A stretch of DNA of 64,000 bases from Pseudomonas sp. MWU13-2100 (GTDB lineage: Bacteria > Pseudomonadota > Gammaproteobacteria > Pseudomonadales > Pseudomonadaceae): the NCBI RefSeq assembly GCF_023242365.1, contig NZ_JALLIX010000008.1, forward strand, positions 1-64,000. Direction: 5' to 3'. The notes beneath the pieces were generated by a model that did not search any database, had not been told where the DNA came from, and saw only the letters and a list, made by a program, of their open reading frames with translations. Every line of letters starts with the position of its first letter. Position 1 is the first letter of the stretch. Shown piece by piece: positions 27,397 to 38,543 of the stretch. A program made the translations under genes and the position numbers.

Positions 27397-27442
27397 CGCG
27401 GTCCTGTGGTGAGCGGGCAAGCCCGCTCGCCACAGGACCGCG
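27397..27442. repeat. 22-bp-arm palindrome (REP-like hairpin)
   Basis: Two 22-bp arms (27397-27418 and 27421-27442) separated by AA, complementary except for one G-T wobble. The core GAGCGGGCAAGCCCGCTC resembles Pseudomonas REP sequences. It lies 3' of the SMR gene on the minus strand, so it may act as its terminator. Confidence 0.7.
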
Positions 27443-27483
27443 CTCGGCTTCAGGTCTTTTGAGCGGTTGGCATTGGTGACGCC

Positions 27484-27816
27484 CTAGTGCCCGGCGGTCT
27501 TCGAGAACAGCTGGATCACCACCACCCCGAGTACGATCAGGACCATGCCGAGCATGGCCGGGATATCCAGCTTCTGCCCGTAGAGAAACAGCGCGGCGAC
27601 GCTGACCATCACGATGCCCATCCCGGCCCAGACCGCGTAGGCGACGCCCACCGGCACTGTGCGCACCACCAGGGTCAGCATCCAGAACGCAATGCCATAA
27701 CCGACGATGATCAGCAGCAGCGGCAACGGCGTGCTCAGGCCTTTGACCGCTTTCATGGAGACGGTGGCGATAACTTCGGCGCAGATGGCAATGGCCAGGT
27801 AGTAGTAAGCGTGCAT
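27484..27816 (-). CDS. Small multidrug resistance (SMR) family transporter
   Basis: Four-helix inner-membrane exporter acting as an antiparallel dimer, 110 residues. It has the essential TM1 glutamate (Glu14 in YLAIAICAEVIATVSMK) and the GVAYAVWAGMGIV motif of the EmrE subgroup, which points to export of quaternary cations. Start at MHAYYYLAIA, where the family begins; the open frame extends 14 codons upstream. Divergent from a LysR regulator, with an inverted repeat between them. Matches PA4990. Confidence 0.9.
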   Translation of the reverse strand: MHAYYYLAIAICAEVIATVSMKAVKGLSTPLPLLLIIVGYGIAFWMLTLVVRTVPVGVAYAVWAGMGIVMVSVAALFLYGQKLDIPAMLGMVLIVLGVVVIQLFSKTAGH

Positions 27817-27871
27817 GGGGCAATCTCTCGTGTTTGGACCTGCTGACAAGGTCGGCATTCTAGAGATTCAT

Positions 27872-27899
27872 CAGATGGGGTAAAGTCATTACCTATCTG
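27872..27899. promoter_or_regulatory. Candidate LysR operator in the SMR/LysR divergent region
   Basis: An imperfect dyad CAGATGGGGTAA - AGTCA - TTACCTATCTG centred in the 100-bp divergent promoter region. Length and location suit a LysR-type regulator controlling its own gene and the SMR transporter. This is inferred from symmetry only. Confidence 0.45.
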
Positions 27900-27918
27900 C
27901 AAAAAAGATGGGTTGATC

Positions 27919-28809
27919 ATGGGGATTCAGTGGAACCTGGAGCAGATGCGCCTGTTTGTCGGTGTCGCCGAGCAGCGTTCGTTTTCCGCCGTGGCTCGCC
28001 AGCAGCGCAAGGCGCAGTCGGCGGTCAGCAGCGCGATCGCCCTGCTGGAAACCGATCTGGGGGTGACGCTGTTCGAGCGTAGCAGCGGTCGCCAGCCGAA
28101 ATTGACCGAGGCCGGGGCCGCCTTGCTGGAAGAGGCGCGGGAAGTGCTGCGCCAGTGCGATCGTCTCAATGGCCGGGCGCTGGCCCTGATGCGTGGCGAG
28201 GAAGCCTGTTTGCGCCTGGCCCAGGACGAGGCCATGCCCTACCAGCCGGTGCTCGACAGCCTGGAGGCGCTGTCGGAGCATTACCCCGGCGTCGAGGTGC
28301 AACTGGCCAGCGGTGCCCAGGGCGATGTTGCGCGCAAGCTGGTGGAGCGGCGGGCGGACCTGGGCCTGCTGTTCCACCACGACCAGATGCCGCAGACCCT
28401 GGAGCGGCGGGCGCTGGGCAGTGTCGAAATGGTCACGGTGTGCGCGGTCAATCATCCGCTGGCGGCTTCGCTGCGGGTCAACCGCCAGCAACTGGCCCGG
28501 CATCGGCAACTGCTGATCGCCCCGCAACAGAGCGGTTATCCCGGGGGCGAACAGCTCAGCCCGCAGGTCTGGCGGGCGGACTCCTTCTACGTAATGGCCG
28601 AACTGCTGATGCGCGGCCTGGGTTGGGCCTGGCTGCCACGGCATGTGGTGCAATACCCGGCGTACCAGAACCAGATGGTCGAGCTGAGCAGCGAATGGAC
28701 ACCGCCGGCGCTGGTGGTGGAGCTGGTCTGGCGCCGTGACGAACCCCTGGGGCCGGCGGCGCGCTGGCTGGCCGAACGCTTTGCCGAGCACTTGCAGGCG
28801 ATCGGTTGA
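27919..28809 (+). CDS. LysR-family transcriptional regulator
   Basis: 296-residue regulator with an N-terminal winged helix-turn-helix (about 1-62: MRLFVGVAEQRSFSAVARQQ, KAQSAVSSAIALLETDLG) and a periplasmic-binding-like effector domain. The start is the ATG at 27919; a TTG two codons earlier is in frame. Corresponds to PA4989 by position. It probably controls the divergent SMR gene. waaA starts 23 bp downstream and could be co-transcribed. Confidence 0.88.
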   Translation: MGIQWNLEQMRLFVGVAEQRSFSAVARQQRKAQSAVSSAIALLETDLGVTLFERSSGRQPKLTEAGAALLEEAREVLRQCDRLNGRALALMRGEEACLRLAQDEAMPYQPVLDSLEALSEHYPGVEVQLASGAQGDVARKLVERRADLGLLFHHDQMPQTLERRALGSVEMVTVCAVNHPLAASLRVNRQQLARHRQLLIAPQQSGYPGGEQLSPQVWRADSFYVMAELLMRGLGWAWLPRHVVQYPAYQNQMVELSSEWTPPALVVELVWRRDEPLGPAARWLAERFAEHLQAIG

Positions 28810-28832
28810 AAAAGCCGATAAACTCCGTCGCC

Positions 28833-30110
28833 ATGAATAGAACTCTCTACAGCTTTTTGTTTCATCTGGGGCTGCCGCTGGTGGCGTTGCGTCTATGGCT
28901 GCGGGCGCGCAAGGCGCCGGCTTATGCCCGACGCGTCGGCGAGCGCTTTGCCCGTGGCCTGCCGGTACTGCGCCCGGACGGGATCTGGGTGCATGCGGTG
29001 TCGGTCGGCGAGAGCATTGCCGCCGCGCCGATGATCCGTGCGTTGCTGGTGAAGTATCCGCAGTTACCGATCACAGTCACCTGCATGACGCCCACCGGTT
29101 CCGAGCGGATCAAGGCGCTGTTCGCCGACGAACCGCGGATCCAGCATTGCTACCTGCCTTACGACTTGCCGTGGGCGGCGGCGCGCTTTCTCGAGGCGGC
29201 TCGGCCGAAGCTGGCGGTGATCATGGAAACCGAGCTGTGGCCCAACCATATCCATCAGTGCGCCAAGCGCGGGATTCCGGTGGCGCTGGCCAATGCGCGG
29301 TTGTCGGCGCGTTCGGCCAGGGGCTATGGGCGGTTCGCCCGGTTGACCCGGCCGATGCTGGAGGAAATGAGCCTGATCGCCGTGCAGACCGAGGCTGAGG
29401 CCGAGCGCTTCCGGCAGTTGGGGGCGCGGCCTGAGTGCGTCGAGGTGACCGGCTCGATCAAGTTTGACTTGAGCATCGACCCGCAATTGCTGGTGCGTGC
29501 CGCCGAGTTGCGTGGGCAATGGCAGGCGCAGGAGCGGCCGGTGTGGATTGCCGCGAGCACCCATGAAGGTGAGGATGCGGTGGTGCTGGCGGCCCATCGG
29601 CAATTGCTGGGCAACTATCCGAACGCCCTGTTGATCCTGGTGCCGCGTCACCCGGAGCGCTTCGACAGCGTGTTCGCCTTGTGCCAGGAGCAGGGCTTTG
29701 CGACGGTGCGGCGTTCCAGTGGCGAGCCGGTCAGTGCGCACACCGAGGTGATGCTCGGTGACACCATGGGCGAGCTGTTGTTTCTCTATGCCTTGGCCGA
29801 TAGCGCTTTCGTCGGCGGCAGCCTGGTAGCCAACGGCGGGCATAACCTGCTGGAGCCGGCGGCGCTGTGCAAGCCGGTGCTGAGCGGGCCGCACCTGTTC
29901 AATTTCCTCGAGATCGCCGCGTTGATGCGCGAGGCGGGGGCGTTGCAGGAGGTGGAGGATGCCGAAGGGCTGGCGGTGGCGGTGCAGCGCCTGTTCGAGT
30001 TGCCGCGTGATGCGCAGAAGATGGGTGAGGCGGGGCTGAAGGTGATGAAGGCCAACCAGGGCGCATTGCAGCGCTTGCTGGATGGGCTGGGGCGCTTGCT
30101 GTCGCGCTAG
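28833..30110 (+). CDS. waaA: 3-deoxy-D-manno-octulosonic acid (Kdo) transferase
   Basis: Adds two Kdo residues from CMP-Kdo to the lipid A precursor, the step before WaaC. 425 residues, GT30 family. It has an N-terminal membrane anchor (about 5-20), WVHAVSVGE, VTCMTPTGSER, METELWPN with the catalytic Glu region, and the C-terminal GGSLVANGGHNLLEPAAL. Start at MNRTLYSFLFHLG (28833); the frame opens nine codons earlier at a TTG. Convergent with tolC across a REPIN. Confidence 0.95.
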   Translation: MNRTLYSFLFHLGLPLVALRLWLRARKAPAYARRVGERFARGLPVLRPDGIWVHAVSVGESIAAAPMIRALLVKYPQLPITVTCMTPTGSERIKALFADEPRIQHCYLPYDLPWAAARFLEAARPKLAVIMETELWPNHIHQCAKRGIPVALANARLSARSARGYGRFARLTRPMLEEMSLIAVQTEAEAERFRQLGARPECVEVTGSIKFDLSIDPQLLVRAAELRGQWQAQERPVWIAASTHEGEDAVVLAAHRQLLGNYPNALLILVPRHPERFDSVFALCQEQGFATVRRSSGEPVSAHTEVMLGDTMGELLFLYALADSAFVGGSLVANGGHNLLEPAALCKPVLSGPHLFNFLEIAALMREAGALQEVEDAEGLAVAVQRLFELPRDAQKMGEAGLKVMKANQGALQRLLDGLGRLLSR

Positions 30111-30117
30111 CGCAATC

Positions 30118-30205
30118 CCTGCGGGAGCCGGCTTGCTGGCGATAGCGGCCGGTCAGGCGTTGCAAGGCTCACGGGCCTCATCGCCAGCAAGCCGGCTCCT
30201 ACAGG
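30118..30205. repeat. REPIN, class II
   Basis: Inverted REP pair: left GGGAGCCGGCTTGCTGGCGA, right TCGCCAGCAAGCCGGCTCCT, within outer CCTG/CAGG ends. It lies between convergent waaA and tolC and can form a long cruciform or RNA hairpin. Confidence 0.85.
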
Positions 30206-30229
30206 TTTTCGGGTGTTCTCAAGAACCCA

Positions 30230-31669
30230 TCAATACTTCGCATTGCCCTTGAGATTGGCCGCGGCCGCCTTCGCCAGGTCTGGCGGCAGGAAGTCCTTGT
30301 CCGGGTTGTAGTCGGCCTTCAGGTAGCGCTGCAGGTCGCTCAGGTCGCCCGGGTTCAGGGTGCCGGCCGCCTGCTTCAGGCGCAGGTTGTCGAGAATGTA
30401 GTCGTAGCGGGTGTTGTTGTAGTCGCGTACCGAGGTGTACAGCTGACGCTGGGCATCCAGCACATCGACGATATTGCGCGTCCCCACCTGATAACCGATT
30501 TCGGTCGCTTCCAGCGCACTCTGGTTGGAGATGATCGACTGCTTGCGCGCCTGCACCTGTTCCACATCGGTGTTCACCGCGCGATGCAGGTTACGGGTGT
30601 TTTCCACCACCTGGCGGCGCAGGGCTTCACGCTGCTGTTCGGTCTGGCTCAGGCGCGAAGTGGATTCACGCACTTGCGAGCTGGTCAGGCCGCCGCTGTA
30701 GAGCGGAACGCTCAACTGCAGGCCGATGGTGGTCTGCTTCACCGGTCCGGCATAACTCTGACCCAGCGCATTGGGGTTGCCCAGGCCGAAACCGTCATTG
30801 TCGCCAGCCTCGTACTTGGCCACCGCATCCAGGGTCGGCGCATGGCCGGCCTTGCGCTGCTTGAGGGTTTCCTCGGCGGCGCTGACGGCGTAGTTGCTCG
30901 CCAGCAGGTTGAGGTTCTGTCGGGCCGCGGTGTCGACCCAGGCCTTGGCGTCATTCGGGGTCGGCGCCAGCACCGGCAAGGTGTGGACGATGCCCTGGAT
31001 CGAGTTGTACTGACGGTTGGTCAGGGTCATCAGCGCTTCGAAGGCGTCCGCCACCGCACGCTGGGCGACGATCCGGTTGGCCCGCGAGGTGTCGTAGCTG
31101 GCCTGGGATTGCAGTACGTCGGTCTTGTCCGACAGGCCGACATCGAAGCGCTCGTTGGATTGGTCGAGCTGGCGTTTGAAGGCCGCTTCCTCGGCCCTGG
31201 TCGAGGCCAGGGTGTCCTGGGCGCGCAGCACCGCGAAGTAGCTTTCGGCGCTTTGCAGAATCAGGTTCTGTTCGGTCGCCGAGAGTTGCAGGGCGGCTTG
31301 TTCGTTGATGTCCTTGGCGGCCTGGTACTGGAACCAGCGGTCGGCCCGGAACAGTGGTTGGGCCAGGGTTGCCTGGTAGGTCGTGGCGCTGCGGTTCAGG
31401 TTCATCGACGGTTGGTCGATGGAGGTCTGGACATTGTTCGTGCTGGCAGCGGCCGACAGGTTCGGCAGCAGCCCGGCCCGGGCCTGGGGTACGACTTCCT
31501 TTTGCGCGTCATAGTTGGCACGGGCGGCGGCCAGGTCGGCGTTGTTGCCCACGGCCTCCTGGTACACGCTGACCAGGTCGGTCTTGGCCGTCAGGGGCGT
31601 TTCAGCTGCCCAGACCAATCCGTTGGTCGCACAAGACACGGCCAGGGCCAGTGAAAGTTTGCGCAGCAT
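30230..31669 (-). CDS. tolC: TolC-family outer membrane efflux protein
   Basis: Trimeric outer-membrane channel for type I secretion and drug efflux. 479 residues with a signal peptide (MLRKLSLALAVSCATNGLVWA, cleavage near Ala22) and two repeated OEP halves. Examples are LVSVYQEAVGNNADLAAARA and ADRWFQYQAAKDINEQAALQ in the first half, and GYQVGTRNIVDVLDAQRQLY near the C terminus. No neighbouring membrane fusion protein, so it is the general TolC (PA4974). Divergent from thiC. It could also serve a secretion system for other exported proteins of this strain. Confidence 0.92.
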   Translation of the reverse strand: MLRKLSLALAVSCATNGLVWAAETPLTAKTDLVSVYQEAVGNNADLAAARANYDAQKEVVPQARAGLLPNLSAAASTNNVQTSIDQPSMNLNRSATTYQATLAQPLFRADRWFQYQAAKDINEQAALQLSATEQNLILQSAESYFAVLRAQDTLASTRAEEAAFKRQLDQSNERFDVGLSDKTDVLQSQASYDTSRANRIVAQRAVADAFEALMTLTNRQYNSIQGIVHTLPVLAPTPNDAKAWVDTAARQNLNLLASNYAVSAAEETLKQRKAGHAPTLDAVAKYEAGDNDGFGLGNPNALGQSYAGPVKQTTIGLQLSVPLYSGGLTSSQVRESTSRLSQTEQQREALRRQVVENTRNLHRAVNTDVEQVQARKQSIISNQSALEATEIGYQVGTRNIVDVLDAQRQLYTSVRDYNNTRYDYILDNLRLKQAAGTLNPGDLSDLQRYLKADYNPDKDFLPPDLAKAAAANLKGNAKY

Positions 31670-31859
31670 GAGACGATTCCTAGAGTAAATATTACAGTGG
31701 TAATGCGATTGCCGAGGCTACTGCCCGGCTTGCCCAGCGTCAAGACGTTGCGAGTGTAGTGCCGGGGCGGGTCGGCAACAATCCTGTATATCTGCCATTT
31801 ATCCAGACGAACAAGGGGGAGATGGCATTATGTCGCAGTCTTCTCTACACTCGGCGGGT

Positions 31860-33995
<2,136 letters not shown>

Positions 33996-34028
33996 TGCGA
34001 TCTGAAGTAATCGGGTGCCTGTAAGGGC

Positions 34029-34124
34029 CCTTTCGCGGGCAAGCTCTGCTCCCACGGTGTCCGCGCCCGATCACTGATGGTGGGGCGACACAAATCCTGT
34101 GGGAGCGGAGCTTGCCCGCGAAAG
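34029..34124. repeat. Inverted REP pair, class I, reversed arrangement
   Basis: Left unit TTTCGCGGGCAAGCTCTGCT followed by CCCAC. Right unit starts GTGGGAGCGGAGCTTGCCCG. The units face each other in the opposite arrangement to the pair at 56679-56751, with a 43-bp spacer. Lies between thiC and the permease gene. Confidence 0.8.
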
Positions 34125-34190
34125 CAATGGCACGGGCAAGGATGCTCTCACGATAAAAAACACCTATCTCCTTCCCTTGGGCCAACCCTC

Positions 34191-35480
34191 TTGAACACTC
34201 CCAGCACCTACTCCCCCGATCTCGCGGTCCCCGCCGACAGGCGTGTGTTCGGCGCGCGCGATCTGTTTTCCCTGTGGTTCTCCCTCGGCATCGGCCTGAT
34301 GGTCCTGCAAACCGGTGCCCTGCTGGCACCGGGTTTGGGCCTGTCCGGCTCGCTGCTGGCGATCCTCCTTGGCACCCTGGTCGGCGTCCTGTTGCTGGCC
34401 GCGGTCGGCGTGATCGGCAGCGACACCGGCCTGGCCTCCATGGCTGCATTGAAGCTCAGCCTCGGCCAGTACGGGGCGAGCCTGCCGGCGCTGCTCAACC
34501 TGCTGCAACTGGTGGGTTGGGGCGCGTTCGAAATCATCGTCATGCGCGATGCGGCCAGCCTGTTGGGCGCCCGGGCGTTCAGCACGGGTAGCCTGCTGGC
34601 CAACCCGTTGCTCTGGACCCTGGTGTTCGGCGTTTTGGCGACCTTGCTGGCGGTCAGCGGTCCCTTGACCTTTGTGCGCAAGATCCTGCGCAAATGGGGG
34701 GTCTGGCTGCTGCTGGCGGCTTGCCTGTGGCTGACTTGGAACCTGTTCGCCAAGGCCGACCTGGCGGCGCTGTGGGCGCAGGGCGGTGATGGTTCCATGC
34801 CGTTTGCCGTGGGCTTCGATATCGCCATTGCCATGCCGCTGTCCTGGCTGCCGCTGATCGCCGACTACTCGCGTTTCGGCAAGCGCGCGAAAAGTGTGTT
34901 CGGCGGCACCGCGCTGGGCTTTCTGATCGGCAACTTCTGGCTGATGAGCCTGGGCGTGGCCTACACCCTGGCGTTCGCTCCCAGCGGTGAAACCAATGCC
35001 TTGCTGCTGGCCCTGGCCGGTGCCGGGCTGGGTATCCCACTGCTGCTGATCCTGCTCGACGAATCGGAAAACGCCTTTGCCGATATCCACTCGGCGGCGG
35101 TGTCCAGTGGCATCCTGTTGCGTTGGAAGGTCGAACACCTGGCTCTGGCCATTGGTGTGCTCTGTACCCTGATCGCCTGCTTCGCGCCCTTGGCGCAATA
35201 CCAGAACTTCCTGCTGCTGATCGGTTCGGTGTTCGCGCCGCTGTTCGGCGTGGTGCTGGTGGATCACTTCATCCTGCGCGGGCGCCGCGCCGCGGGCGCG
35301 GCGTCGCTGTTGCGCTGGCCGGCACTGCTGGCCTGGTTGGGCGGCGTGTCGACCTACCACCTGCTGGCCAACTTCCATCCGGAGTTGGGCGCAACCCTGC
35401 CGTCACTGGTGGTGGCAGGGCTGCTGCAAGGGTTGCTCGGTCGTGCATTCAACGTCGGGCGGGAAACAGCTCGGGCCTGA
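34191..35480 (+). CDS. cytX: CytX-type hydroxymethylpyrimidine permease
   Basis: Inner-membrane transporter of the cytosine/purine permease (NCS1) family, 429 residues with about 12 hydrophobic segments. Its place just after the riboswitch-controlled thiC supports uptake of the thiamine precursor HMP, as proposed for CytX. The N-terminal RRVFGARDLFSLWFSLGIGL is typical. Start chosen as TTG at 34191 (reads LNTPSTYSPDL); the upstream open frame runs through the REP element and is not credible. The last 32 bases overlap the convergent lipoprotein gene. Confidence 0.8.
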   Translation: MNTPSTYSPDLAVPADRRVFGARDLFSLWFSLGIGLMVLQTGALLAPGLGLSGSLLAILLGTLVGVLLLAAVGVIGSDTGLASMAALKLSLGQYGASLPALLNLLQLVGWGAFEIIVMRDAASLLGARAFSTGSLLANPLLWTLVFGVLATLLAVSGPLTFVRKILRKWGVWLLLAACLWLTWNLFAKADLAALWAQGGDGSMPFAVGFDIAIAMPLSWLPLIADYSRFGKRAKSVFGGTALGFLIGNFWLMSLGVAYTLAFAPSGETNALLLALAGAGLGIPLLLILLDESENAFADIHSAAVSSGILLRWKVEHLALAIGVLCTLIACFAPLAQYQNFLLLIGSVFAPLFGVVLVDHFILRGRRAAGAASLLRWPALLAWLGGVSTYHLLANFHPELGATLPSLVVAGLLQGLLGRAFNVGRETARA

Positions 35481-36189
35481 GCACGCCGTTGAGGCGCTGG
35501 TAGGGAATGTTCATTTCGATCAGGCCCATGGCGTAGGGGGCGATGGTCGTCACGTTGTACTTGAGGATCACGCCATCGCTGGCCAGGGTGACGTTCGGGG
35601 TTTTCCGGAAGGGCCAGGATGCAATGAAGTCCTGGTCCAGCCGGTTGTTGATCTGCCAGTTGTTATGGGCGACCTTGGCCAGCTTCCAGAACGTCTCTTC
35701 CTGGCCGGGCAGCAGCATGTCCTGCAAGCTCAGGGCCTTGTGATCCTGGCGCGACCAGGTGAGGAAACCGCGCCCTGGCATGCCATGTTCGACACCATCG
35801 TCCAGGTAGCTGGCGAGTTCGACGATCACCAAGCCGTCATGCTGCTCGCGTACGTTGGCTTGCAAGTAGCTGCCGTGGCCGCTTTCGGCGGTGGCGAGGA
35901 ATTGCTCCCGATAGATCTTGAGTGAAGCCGGCAGTGGCGCGTCGGGTGAGGTGCGGCCCATCTGCAGCAGCGCCTGCTCTACCGCGGCGTCCAGTTGCGG
36001 TTCATCGGGGAAATGCACGGTATCGATGTTCACCAACGGGCAGTCCGGACCGCTGCAGCCCGGCTTGATCTGTTCGGAGGCGTCGCTCTTGACGCTCAGC
36101 GGGGTCTTCAGGCTAGGCTGGAACAGGCTCTGGCAGGCGCCCAGGGTCAGGGCGATGAGCGTCAGCGCGGCGATTTTAAAAAACGACAT
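35449..36189 (-). CDS. RsiV/DUF3298-like lipoprotein
   Basis: 246-residue predicted lipoprotein. The signal peptide MSFFKIAALTLIALTLGAC ends in a lipobox with Cys19. The C-terminal region (ALSLQDMLLPGQEETF, then TLASDGVILKYNVTTIAPYA and GLIEMNIPYQRL) resembles the DUF3298/RsiV fold found in anti-sigma and lysozyme-binding proteins. No anti-sigma partner is adjacent. Equivalent to PA4972 by position. Function not known. Its 3' end overlaps cytX on the opposite strand. Confidence 0.75.
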   Translation of the reverse strand: MSFFKIAALTLIALTLGACQSLFQPSLKTPLSVKSDASEQIKPGCSGPDCPLVNIDTVHFPDEPQLDAAVEQALLQMGRTSPDAPLPASLKIYREQFLATAESGHGSYLQANVREQHDGLVIVELASYLDDGVEHGMPGRGFLTWSRQDHKALSLQDMLLPGQEETFWKLAKVAHNNWQINNRLDQDFIASWPFRKTPNVTLASDGVILKYNVTTIAPYAMGLIEMNIPYQRLNGVLRPELFPARR

Positions 36190-36397
36190 GGGTGTCCTTC
36201 GTCAGCGAAAGAAAGGTCAAGTGATCGGGCTTCGACTGTCAGCGGCGTACTCGGTTCGCCACTAAGCTAATTAGAGTAGGTTTCAGGTGCGCCCGTCTAT
36301 CCCGGCGAGGGGAAAGGGGCTGCATCATGGCACTTCGGCGCGTTAGGATGGCGTGAAGTCGAGGCAGAGCCTCGCCGCGATCACAATGGGGAACATG

Positions 36398-37015
36398 ATG
36401 ACGGACAGCACCAAGACCAGCCCGACCACGGTCGAGGTCATCCTGCGGGAGAACTGCTTCAAGGGCTTCTACCGACTCGATCGCCTGCACCTGCGCCATG
36501 AGCTGTTTGACGGCGGCATGGGCAATACGATCAATCGCGAAGTCTTTGTCCGGCATGATGCGGTGTGTGTCCTGCCCTACGATGCCCGGCGTGATGAAGT
36601 GCTGCTGCTGGAGCAGTTCCGGGTCGGCGCCATGGGCAAGGCCGAAAATCCCTGGATGATCGAACTGGTTGCCGGTCTGATCGACAAGGATGAAGAACCG
36701 GAAGAGGTTGCCCACCGCGAGGCACAGGAGGAAGCTGACCTGAACCTGACGGCCTTGTGGCCGATCTCCCGCTACTTTCCGTCGCCGGGGGGCAGCAACG
36801 AATTGGTGCATCTGTACCTGGGGCGTTGCGACACCGAAGGGGCTGGCGGCCTGTACGGGCTGGCAGAAGAAAATGAAGATATCCGTGCCACGGTCTGGGC
36901 GTTCGAAGACGCCCTGCAAGCCGTGCGCGATGGGCGAATTGCCAACGCGGCGTCGATCATTGCCTTGCAGTGGCTGGCATTGAATCGCGCTGAAGTGAGG
37001 GGGTTATGGTCGTAA
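36398..37015 (+). CDS. nudF: ADP-ribose diphosphatase (Nudix)
   Basis: Hydrolyses ADP-ribose to AMP and ribose 5-phosphate. 205 residues with an intact Nudix box GLIDKDEEPEEVAHREAQEE. The N-terminal EVILRENCFKGFYRLDRLHL is typical of NudF. Three ATGs lie close together; I chose 36398 because GGGGA is best spaced for it, but 36395 is equally possible. First gene of the nudF-yqiB-cpdA-yqiA-parE order that is also found in enterobacteria. Overlaps the next gene by 10 bp. Confidence 0.92.
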   Translation: MTDSTKTSPTTVEVILRENCFKGFYRLDRLHLRHELFDGGMGNTINREVFVRHDAVCVLPYDARRDEVLLLEQFRVGAMGKAENPWMIELVAGLIDKDEEPEEVAHREAQEEADLNLTALWPISRYFPSPGGSNELVHLYLGRCDTEGAGGLYGLAEENEDIRATVWAFEDALQAVRDGRIANAASIIALQWLALNRAEVRGLWS

Positions 37016-37458
37016 GTCTGTTGCGCGAACGTTATCGGGTTGACCTGGCGGGGCTGCAAGCGGCCTGCGAGGCCAACTATGCGCGCCTGATGCGGTTGCT
37101 GCCGCAGATGCGCGAGCAGCAGCGTGCACGGCGCATTGCCATGACCCAGGGCGAACAGATGCTTGGCGTGCTGGCGCTGGAGGTGTTGCAGGACAACCCC
37201 TACACCACCACCTTGCTGGTGCGCCAGGAACACAGCCTGCCATGGTTGCCGGTGCCGCAGTTGCAGGTGCAGGTCTACCACGACGCGCGCATGGCCGAGG
37301 TGATCAGTGCCGAGCATGCCCGGCGTTTTCGCAGTGTTTATCCATATCCGAACTCGGCCATGCACCAGCCGGACGAAAAAGCCCAGCTCAATGTGTTCCT
37401 CGGCGAGTGGTTGAGTCACTGCCTGGCTTGCGGCCACGAATTCGAGGCGGTTCGCTAG
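37006..37458 (+). CDS. yqiB: DUF1249 (YqiB) family protein
   Basis: 150-residue cytoplasmic protein of unknown function. The N terminus reads RYRVDLAGLQAACEANYARL, and the C-terminal RRFRSVYPYPNSAMHQPDEK and LNVFLGEWLSHCLACG are the conserved family blocks. It overlaps nudF by 10 bp. It is nearly always found between nudF and cpdA. Equivalent to PA4970. Confidence 0.88.
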   Translation: MVVSLLRERYRVDLAGLQAACEANYARLMRLLPQMREQQRARRIAMTQGEQMLGVLALEVLQDNPYTTTLLVRQEHSLPWLPVPQLQVQVYHDARMAEVISAEHARRFRSVYPYPNSAMHQPDEKAQLNVFLGEWLSHCLACGHEFEAVR

Positions 37459-37594
37459 GTTGTATCCGGTTAAATGTGAAGTGTGTCCGTTTCACCCATT
37501 TCCTCTTTGCCGATTCCCCAACCATAATTGCCTAGGCGTGTTTTCCCGAGCGAAGCGTGCCGAACGACCCCTCAGCATTTTGCAGGAGAGCCTC

Positions 37595-38413
37595 TTGCCG
37601 AGCGAATCCACCCAATCGTCCCCCACGGACGCCGTGTTGCTGGTGCAACTGTCCGACAGCCACCTGTTTGCCGAGGCGGACGGTACGCTGCTGGGCATGA
37701 ATACCCGGGACAGCCTGCAGCGGGTCATCGACTGCGTGCTGGCGGAGCAGCCCGGGGTCGATCTGCTGCTGGCCACGGGTGACCTGTCCCAGGACGGCAC
37801 GGTAGGGTCCTATCGGCAGTTCCGGGAGATGAGCGAGGCAATCGGCGCGCCAGCGCGCTGGCTGCCCGGCAACCACGACGAGTTGCGGGAAATGGCTGAG
37901 GCCGCTCACCACAGCGATCTGCTCGAACCGGTGGTGGATATCGGCAACTGGCGGATTATCCTCCTGGATTCCGCCGTACCGGGCTCGGTTCCGGGCTATC
38001 TGCAGGACGAACAGTTGCAGTTGCTTGCGCAAGCGCTGAGCGAAGCGCCGCAGCGCCATCACCTGGTGTGTTTCCACCATCATCCGATTTCCATCGATTG
38101 TGCCTGGATGGAGCCCATCGGCCTGCGCAATCCGGAGGCGCTGTTCGCCGTGCTCGACCGCTTTCCCCAGGTTCGCGCATTGCTCTGGGGTCATATCCAC
38201 CAGGAACTGGACCTCGAGCGCAACGGCGTCCGGCTGCTGGCGTCGCCCTCTACCTGCGTGCAGTTCGCGCCGGGCAGCGAGGATTTCAAGGTCGACGACA
38301 AGTCGCCGGGCTATCGCTGGCTGCGCCTGCATTCGGACGGACGGTTGGAAACGGCAATTTCCCGGGTCAGTGGCTTCGATTTCGAGGTCGATTACGGCGG
38401 TACCGGCTACTGA
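37595..38413 (+). CDS. cpdA: 3',5'-cyclic AMP phosphodiesterase
   Basis: Metallophosphoesterase that lowers cAMP and so affects Vfr/Crp signalling. 272 residues with the two-metal motifs LSDSHL, ATGDLSQDG, LPGNHDE, CFHHHP and LLWGHIHQE in order. Start is TTG at 37595 with AGGAGAG upstream; the frame extends 45 codons further but that part is poor in family features. A leader of about 135 bp separates it from yqiB, so it may have its own promoter. Confidence 0.93.
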   Translation: MPSESTQSSPTDAVLLVQLSDSHLFAEADGTLLGMNTRDSLQRVIDCVLAEQPGVDLLLATGDLSQDGTVGSYRQFREMSEAIGAPARWLPGNHDELREMAEAAHHSDLLEPVVDIGNWRIILLDSAVPGSVPGYLQDEQLQLLAQALSEAPQRHHLVCFHHHPISIDCAWMEPIGLRNPEALFAVLDRFPQVRALLWGHIHQELDLERNGVRLLASPSTCVQFAPGSEDFKVDDKSPGYRWLRLHSDGRLETAISRVSGFDFEVDYGGTGY

Positions 38414-38543
38414 CCACTTCTTCTTAATAGGTAGGAAGCGTCTCAGGGCGAGTCAGCGCGCCGGAGTCAGGCTAAACTGCGCGTCTTTGTCTGTGCGGTG
38501 CCTGGCTCTTGTGTGCGGGAGCCTGCCAATGGAGAGCGATCAC

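Noticed and set aside
37460..37594. Upstream extension of cpdA from an ATG just after yqiB
   Set aside because: The extension is Cys/Arg/Pro-rich and unlike CpdA, while AGGAGAG precedes a TTG at the expected family start.
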